Source: an uncultured Eubacteriales bacterium (GTDB taxonomy: Bacteria > Bacillota > Clostridia > Monoglobales > Monoglobaceae). From it: DNA of 20,350 nt. Under the pieces are notes generated by a model that saw nothing but the letters and a program-made list of their open reading frames with translations, made no database searches and was not told where the DNA came from. Of the stretch, positions 17,439-20,350 are shown piece by piece (position 1 is the stretch's first letter; each line of letters begins with the position of its first letter). Made by a program: the position numbers and the translations under genes. The DNA is taken from the NCBI GenBank assembly GCA_900545865.1, contig URAN01000055.1, positions 1 to 20,350 of the forward strand, in the 5' to 3' direction.

Positions 17439-17442
17439 TTGA
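17332..17442 (+). other. Possible degraded coding remnant in the spacer
   Basis: An open stretch with no start codon translates as SNDGYSFGLKVGDIPNGSCT, then DYKKVIFLTYIVPCLA and a stop. Codon choice (CCG AAC GGA AGC) resembles the nearby surface-protein genes, and a stop precedes it. It may be the relic of a lost gene or chance. Its stop codon overlaps the -35 element of the next gene. Confidence 0.2.
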
Positions 17443-17467
17443 AACTAAGATAAATCTGTCTTATAAT
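17439..17467 (+). promoter_or_regulatory. Consensus sigma-A promoter of the YgjV-family gene
   Basis: TTGAAA (17439-17444) and TATAAT (17462-17467) are separated by exactly 17 bp. Transcription would begin near 17475, leaving a short leader of about 25 nt with AAAGGA before the ATG at 17499. Confidence 0.75.
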
Positions 17468-17498
17468 GTAATTTGAATAAATAAAAGGACGGATTATT

Positions 17499-18020
17499 AT
17501 GACACTAAACATAACAGTTAATATAATAGCGCAGATTTTGGGATTCGGCGGCGTGTATATGCTTTTCACGTTGTACCAGCAAAAAGAACGAAAGAAATTG
17601 CTGTACCGAAAGCTCTGTGCGGATGTTTTGTGGGGAGTTCATTATCTTTTTCTCGGCGCATGGGCGGGTGCGATTCCGAACCTTGTGGGAATCGCACGTG
17701 AAAGCATTTTTATGAACAGCGGCAAAAAATGGGCAAATTCATTAGCGTGGCCGATTTTGTTTATTGCTGTGAGCTGGTGCCTGACGATTGCGTCATGGCG
17801 GTCGGCGATAAGCCTTTTGCCGATGTGTGCGTCAACGCTTGTGACGATTTCGCTTTGGGTAAAAAGCCCGAAATTCACGCGTCTTTTGTCCGTTCCTGTC
17901 TGTGTTTCGTTTATTATATATGATTGTTTTGTCGGCTCGTATGCCGGAATAATAAACGAATCAATATCGCTTGTTTCAATAATCATTTCATTTTTTAAGA
18001 ATGATTTTAAAAAGAGTTGA
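17499..18020 (+). CDS. YgjV-family inner-membrane protein, 173 aa
   Basis: A small polytopic membrane protein with about five or six hydrophobic helices. It starts NIIAQILGFGGVYMLFTLYQ, followed by the basic loop QQKERKKLLYRK and the VLWGVHYLFLGAWAGAIPN segment characteristic of the YgjV (Imp-YgjV) family; length matches the family. The function of the family is not established. It has its own consensus promoter and lies between the surface-locus terminator and the convergent AraC-family gene, so it is probably not part of the glycan operon. AAAGGA lies about 10 nt before the ATG. The stop at 18018-18020 is 43 bp from the regulator's stop, with a shared hairpin between them. Confidence 0.8.
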   Translation: MTLNITVNIIAQILGFGGVYMLFTLYQQKERKKLLYRKLCADVLWGVHYLFLGAWAGAIPNLVGIARESIFMNSGKKWANSLAWPILFIAVSWCLTIASWRSAISLLPMCASTLVTISLWVKSPKFTRLLSVPVCVSFIIYDCFVGSYAGIINESISLVSIIISFFKNDFKKS

Positions 18021-18041
18021 AATTTAAAATCAATATTTTAA

Positions 18042-18073
18042 CCGCCGATGACAAAGTGACACGTTATCGGCGG
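18042..18073 (-). terminator. Hairpin between convergent genes
   Basis: An 8-bp perfect stem (CCGCCGAT / ATCGGCGG) with a 16-nt loop spans the regulator's stop codon. Read on the minus strand it is followed by TTAAAATATTGATTTT, a broken T-rich tract, so it better fits termination of the AraC-family gene. The long loop makes it weaker than usual. Confidence 0.5.
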
Positions 18074-18846
18074 ATGTTGCCCTTATATTCTCTCGGTGTC
18101 ACACCCATATATTTTACGAATGCGCGGTTAAATGTTCGTATACTGCCGAAACCGCTCTGTTCCGCCGCCTCGGTTGCGCTGATATTGCTATGGCGCAAAA
18201 GCGAGACGGCTTTGTTTACCCTCAATGTGTTTATATAGTTGCGGAAGTTGATTTTAAGCTTGCAGCAGAATATGTGAGAAACATAGCTTTTGCTTACATA
18301 AAGGGCGTTTGCCACCTCGTCCAAGGTAATATCATGAGTATAGTTATTTTTGCAATAATCAAAGATTTTAAGCACGATTGTATCGCCGCAATCCCTTGAT
18401 TCTTCGAACGTACACAATTTCAACAGCTTTCCCGTAAGCAAGAGTAAGTATGCCTTTTTAACCGCATCCGATGAAGTTTTAAACTCGGATAATATTTCCT
18501 CGGCAAGCATTGAAAGATGCGCGCCCTCGGCAGTGCCAGGAGTGATAACAGGTGTTTTCGGACGCTTATCATTAAATGCCGAGGCAAGCTCGGGGATTGT
18601 GTCCGCGCTGAAGATAAACTTTCCGACATCAACGTTTTTTTCGTGCGAATAGCTGTGTATAATATTCGGAAAAAGGATTATAAAATCTCCCTTGGATACA
18701 TTGTATGAATACCCGTCGGCGGTGAGCGTTGCGCTGCCGCCGAATACGGATATTATTTCGATTTCATCGTGCAGGTGAGGGACGAAATCTATCTTTCGGT
18801 TATGTATTATTTGTGGTTCGGTATGATATTGGTGAATATAATTCAT
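18064..18846 (-). CDS. AraC-family transcriptional regulator, 260 aa
   Basis: An N-terminal cupin-like sensor domain carries PHLHDEIEI (His24, His26, Glu30) and GDFIILFPNIIHSY, as in sugar-sensing AraC proteins. The C-terminal ~100 residues hold two helix-turn-helix units: TLDEVANALYVSKSYVSHIF and ATEAAEQSGFGSIRTFNRAF, ending with the family signature MGVTPREYK. The start is the ATG at 18846, which has AGGAG (18852-18856 on the complement) 5 nt away; a TTG 15 nt upstream is not supported. It diverges from the 411-aa propeller gene with interlocked promoters, so it very likely controls that gene and itself. Control of the upstream glycan genes is inference. The inducer is unknown. Confidence 0.92.
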   Translation of the reverse strand: MNYIHQYHTEPQIIHNRKIDFVPHLHDEIEIISVFGGSATLTADGYSYNVSKGDFIILFPNIIHSYSHEKNVDVGKFIFSADTIPELASAFNDKRPKTPVITPGTAEGAHLSMLAEEILSEFKTSSDAVKKAYLLLLTGKLLKLCTFEESRDCGDTIVLKIFDYCKNNYTHDITLDEVANALYVSKSYVSHIFCCKLKINFRNYINTLRVNKAVSLLRHSNISATEAAEQSGFGSIRTFNRAFVKYMGVTPREYKGNIRR

Positions 18847-18895
18847 GACTGCTCCTAACAATGATATTTTTGGCTTGTTTTTTGTAGTATTTGAC
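18847..18895 (-). other. Short leader of the AraC-family gene
   Basis: On the complement this is the expected untranslated leader, about 45 nt, between the promoter at 18900-18928 and the ATG. It contains AGGAG and no other structure that I see. Confidence 0.4.
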
Positions 18896-18924
18896 TTGAA
18901 TTATAACATAATTTGGCGTATAAT
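18896..18924 (+). promoter_or_regulatory. Promoter of the 411-aa propeller gene
   Basis: TTGAAT (18896-18901) and TATAAT (18919-18924) are 17 bp apart. Transcription would start near 18932 and leave a leader of about 95 nt. Confidence 0.7.
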
Positions 18925-18928
18925 GCAA
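18900..18928 (-). promoter_or_regulatory. Promoter of the AraC-family gene
   Basis: On the complement, TTGCAT (18928-18923) and TATAAT (18905-18900) are 17 bp apart. The element almost fully overlaps the plus-strand promoter, so both cannot be occupied by polymerase at once. Confidence 0.7.
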
Positions 18929-18953
18929 GTAAAAAATATAGGTTTGGTTTTTG

Positions 18954-18994
18954 AATGAATAAAATTTTGTGAATTTCGATTGAGTTTATTCGTT
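18954..18994 (+). repeat. Inverted repeat in the leader of the propeller gene
   Basis: AATGAATAAA and TTTATTCGTT can pair over 10 positions, including one G-U, around a 21-nt loop. It is AT-rich and weak as RNA. An operator or chance are alternatives. Confidence 0.3.
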
Positions 18995-19025
18995 TTAAAA
19001 CCTTACGGACAAAAGGTGAATTTTT

Positions 19026-20261
19026 ATGAATTTGATTGTGAAAAAAGATACAGAGTTAAAAAATATTTATACCGAGAATTCAGCGTGCGCAAAAGAGCAT
19101 AAAGCGACCCCCGAGGCACCGATAAAGATGTACAACGGATATATCGTGCCGGGCGAGGATGAAAGCGCGAAAAGGCTCGGTGAAAAATGCGTTGATGAAT
19201 TAAAAAAGAATATAATTGCGGATTTTGAAAGAACAGAGGAATATTGCAGAGAGCATAACGAGGACGACCCGGATTTGATGGTACACGTTTCTACGTTTAA
19301 AATAATAGACGGAATTGTGTATATGACATATTATGCGAATACAGGCAGCGATGCCGAGGACCCGAACAAGCAAGAGGCGAGGTTTGCGTTTTGTCCTATT
19401 AATAATCCGAAAGATATGACGATTGTACAGGTACAAAAAGTCGGTGAAATCCTTGACGGAAAGAAGATAGACGCATTGTATGATACAATCTTGATGTACA
19501 AGGGCGGCGATGAAATTTATATTATGTGGACGGCATCGGCGGATAAACAATATTACAGATTTTATTGTACATTCAGCATCTCAAAAAAGACGCTGAGCAC
19601 CGTCAGACCGAACAGGTTTAAGGTTGGTGATATAACAAATGATTTCAGCATGAGCGGAATCAAAGATGCACTTGCGTGCAATGGTATTCCTTATAAGACG
19701 ATGTTTGTCGATATTGGAATTATGCAAAAGCTGACAAGTCGCATCGAAAACGGTGAGGTATATTATTACACGGGTGCATATTCGGGATATTTTAACTGTA
19801 TTATAAAGAGCAAGGATTTTATAACGTGGGAATATGTATCAACACCCGATTTTATAAATCTTTCACTTTGGGAAAATGCCGTTTATGCGCTCGGCGACAA
19901 GTGTTATTATTTCGTGCGCCAGCATGAGTGTATGCAGGGATTTTTGACCTGTTATGATCTGAAAGAGGATAAGTGGGAAAAACCGTGTTTAATCAGAGAT
20001 ACACAGTCGCGCTCGGATTTCATCTTTTATAATGATGAGCTTTATCTGATACACGCGCCGATAGACCGTGACGGATTCGGAATGATAAGGATAGACCACG
20101 AAGATTTAAGCAAAAGTAAGGTTGTTTTTGTCGCTGAGATGAAGGAGAGTATGTTTTATCCGTATACGGATGTTTACGGTGATGATGCGTATATTTCGTA
20201 CACCGTTGACCGAAAGCATATCAGGCTTTCGAAGTTCAATTTGAAAAATTATATAAAATAA
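19026..20261 (+). CDS. Cytoplasmic beta-propeller-like protein, possible glycosidase, 411 aa
   Basis: There is no signal peptide: the protein begins MNLIVKKDTELKNIYTENSA and lacks hydrophobic stretches. From residue ~85 on it repeats short beta-strand blades of the kind seen in five-bladed propeller enzymes (GH43- or sialidase-like folds), for example HVSTFKIIDGIVYMTYYANT, YDTILMYKGGDEIYIMWTAS, YYYTGAYSGYFNCIIKSKDF, ITWEYV and RSDFIFYNDELYLIHAPIDR. I cannot name the family or its catalytic residues. AGGTG (19014-19018) lies 7 nt before the ATG. Divergent from an AraC-family regulator with an interlocked promoter, it fits an intracellular enzyme finishing degradation of imported oligosaccharides; a non-enzymatic role is possible. 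Confidence 0.72.
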   Translation: MNLIVKKDTELKNIYTENSACAKEHKATPEAPIKMYNGYIVPGEDESAKRLGEKCVDELKKNIIADFERTEEYCREHNEDDPDLMVHVSTFKIIDGIVYMTYYANTGSDAEDPNKQEARFAFCPINNPKDMTIVQVQKVGEILDGKKIDALYDTILMYKGGDEIYIMWTASADKQYYRFYCTFSISKKTLSTVRPNRFKVGDITNDFSMSGIKDALACNGIPYKTMFVDIGIMQKLTSRIENGEVYYYTGAYSGYFNCIIKSKDFITWEYVSTPDFINLSLWENAVYALGDKCYYFVRQHECMQGFLTCYDLKEDKWEKPCLIRDTQSRSDFIFYNDELYLIHAPIDRDGFGMIRIDHEDLSKSKVVFVAEMKESMFYPYTDVYGDDAYISYTVDRKHIRLSKFNLKNYIK

Positions 20262-20285
20262 AATGAATCGCCGCAATACCGAAAA

Positions 20286-20350
20286 GGGAGTCAACCCCGA
20301 ATTTTGTGTAAACTCTTTACTAAACCTTCGAGATGATGTATAATAAAAAT
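20286..20350 (+). mobile_element. Possible outer end of an IS256-family insertion sequence
   Basis: GGGAGTCAACCCCGAATTTT, then GTGTAAACTCTTTAC, resembles the terminal inverted repeats of IS256-type elements, which commonly carry an ATTTTGTGTAAA core. It begins 25 bp after the propeller gene and runs off the window. No transposase or second end is visible, so this rests on resemblance only. Confidence 0.35.
20316..20344 (+). promoter_or_regulatory. Promoter at the right edge
   Basis: TTTACT (20316-20321) and TATAAT (20339-20344) are 17 bp apart and would drive a gene beyond the window, perhaps a transposase if the insertion-sequence call is right. Confidence 0.5.

Larger units (their letters stand above)
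18895..18929. repeat. Inverted repeat containing both divergent promoters
   Basis: The arms CTTGAATTATA (18895-18905) and TATAATGCAAG (18919-18929) are reverse complements at 10 of 11 positions, with a 13-bp spacer. Each arm carries one promoter's -35 and the other's -10. It could also be a dimeric regulator site. Confidence 0.75.

Noticed and set aside
18847..18861. TTG start 15 nt upstream for the AraC-family gene
   Set aside because: The AGGAG site lies between that codon and the ATG at 18846 and therefore supports the ATG.
1..20350. tRNA, rRNA, CRISPR array, riboswitch or phage genes
   Set aside because: No cloverleaf, rRNA-like sequence, regularly spaced repeats, recognisable aptamer or phage structural gene was seen on either strand.

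Overview
The window reads as part of a carbohydrate-degradation locus from a Gram-positive, moderately AT-rich member of the Clostridia. The reasons are the many S-layer homology (SLH) segments for cell-wall attachment, Sec signal peptides on very large surface proteins, AGGAGG-type ribosome binding sites and a CUT1-type sugar ABC transporter. The style (SLH-anchored, multi-module glycoside hydrolases and large non-catalytic binding proteins) recalls uncultured gut Clostridia such as Monoglobus relatives, but that placement is inference only.

Left edge (1-645). The 3' end of a type IIA topoisomerase B subunit (parE-like) is followed, with normal operon spacing, by the first 18 codons of its partner parC. 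That reading frame breaks at about 355-361, and the sequence continues in another frame as the C-terminal part of an SLH protein. This is either a real rearrangement or a chimeric assembly join, so linkage of 1-358 to the rest should not be trusted.

Main locus (690-17151), all on the plus strand and tightly spaced. In order: an SLH protein of unknown function (899 aa); a secreted two-module carbohydrate-binding-like protein (510 aa); a giant secreted clan GH-A-like glycosidase (1369 aa, Glu561/Glu669); a secreted protein built only of binding-like modules (759 aa); a hairpin; a tandem 15-bp repeat; two CUT1 permeases; and a second GH-A-like glycosidase (1291 aa, Glu422/Glu532) ending in three SLH segments. 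The two glycosidases are paralogues from the pre-barrel domain onward. The 1369-aa and 759-aa proteins share a two-module cassette. No solute-binding protein and no ATPase gene is present. A strong hairpin closes the block at 17157-17192.

Right part (17193-20350). After a roughly 300-bp spacer come a YgjV-family membrane protein with a consensus promoter, a minus-strand AraC-family regulator, and a divergently transcribed cytoplasmic beta-propeller-like protein (411 aa). The regulator and the propeller gene share one near-palindromic divergent promoter in which each -10 overlaps the opposite -35. The last ~65 bp resemble the outer end of an IS256-type insertion sequence with an outward-reading promoter.

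Working model (inference): surface glycosidases and binding proteins hold and cut a complex glycan, the permease pair imports the products with an ATPase (and possibly a binding protein) encoded elsewhere, and the AraC regulator responds to a sugar and controls at least the cytoplasmic propeller protein. The glycan cannot be named from the sequence.
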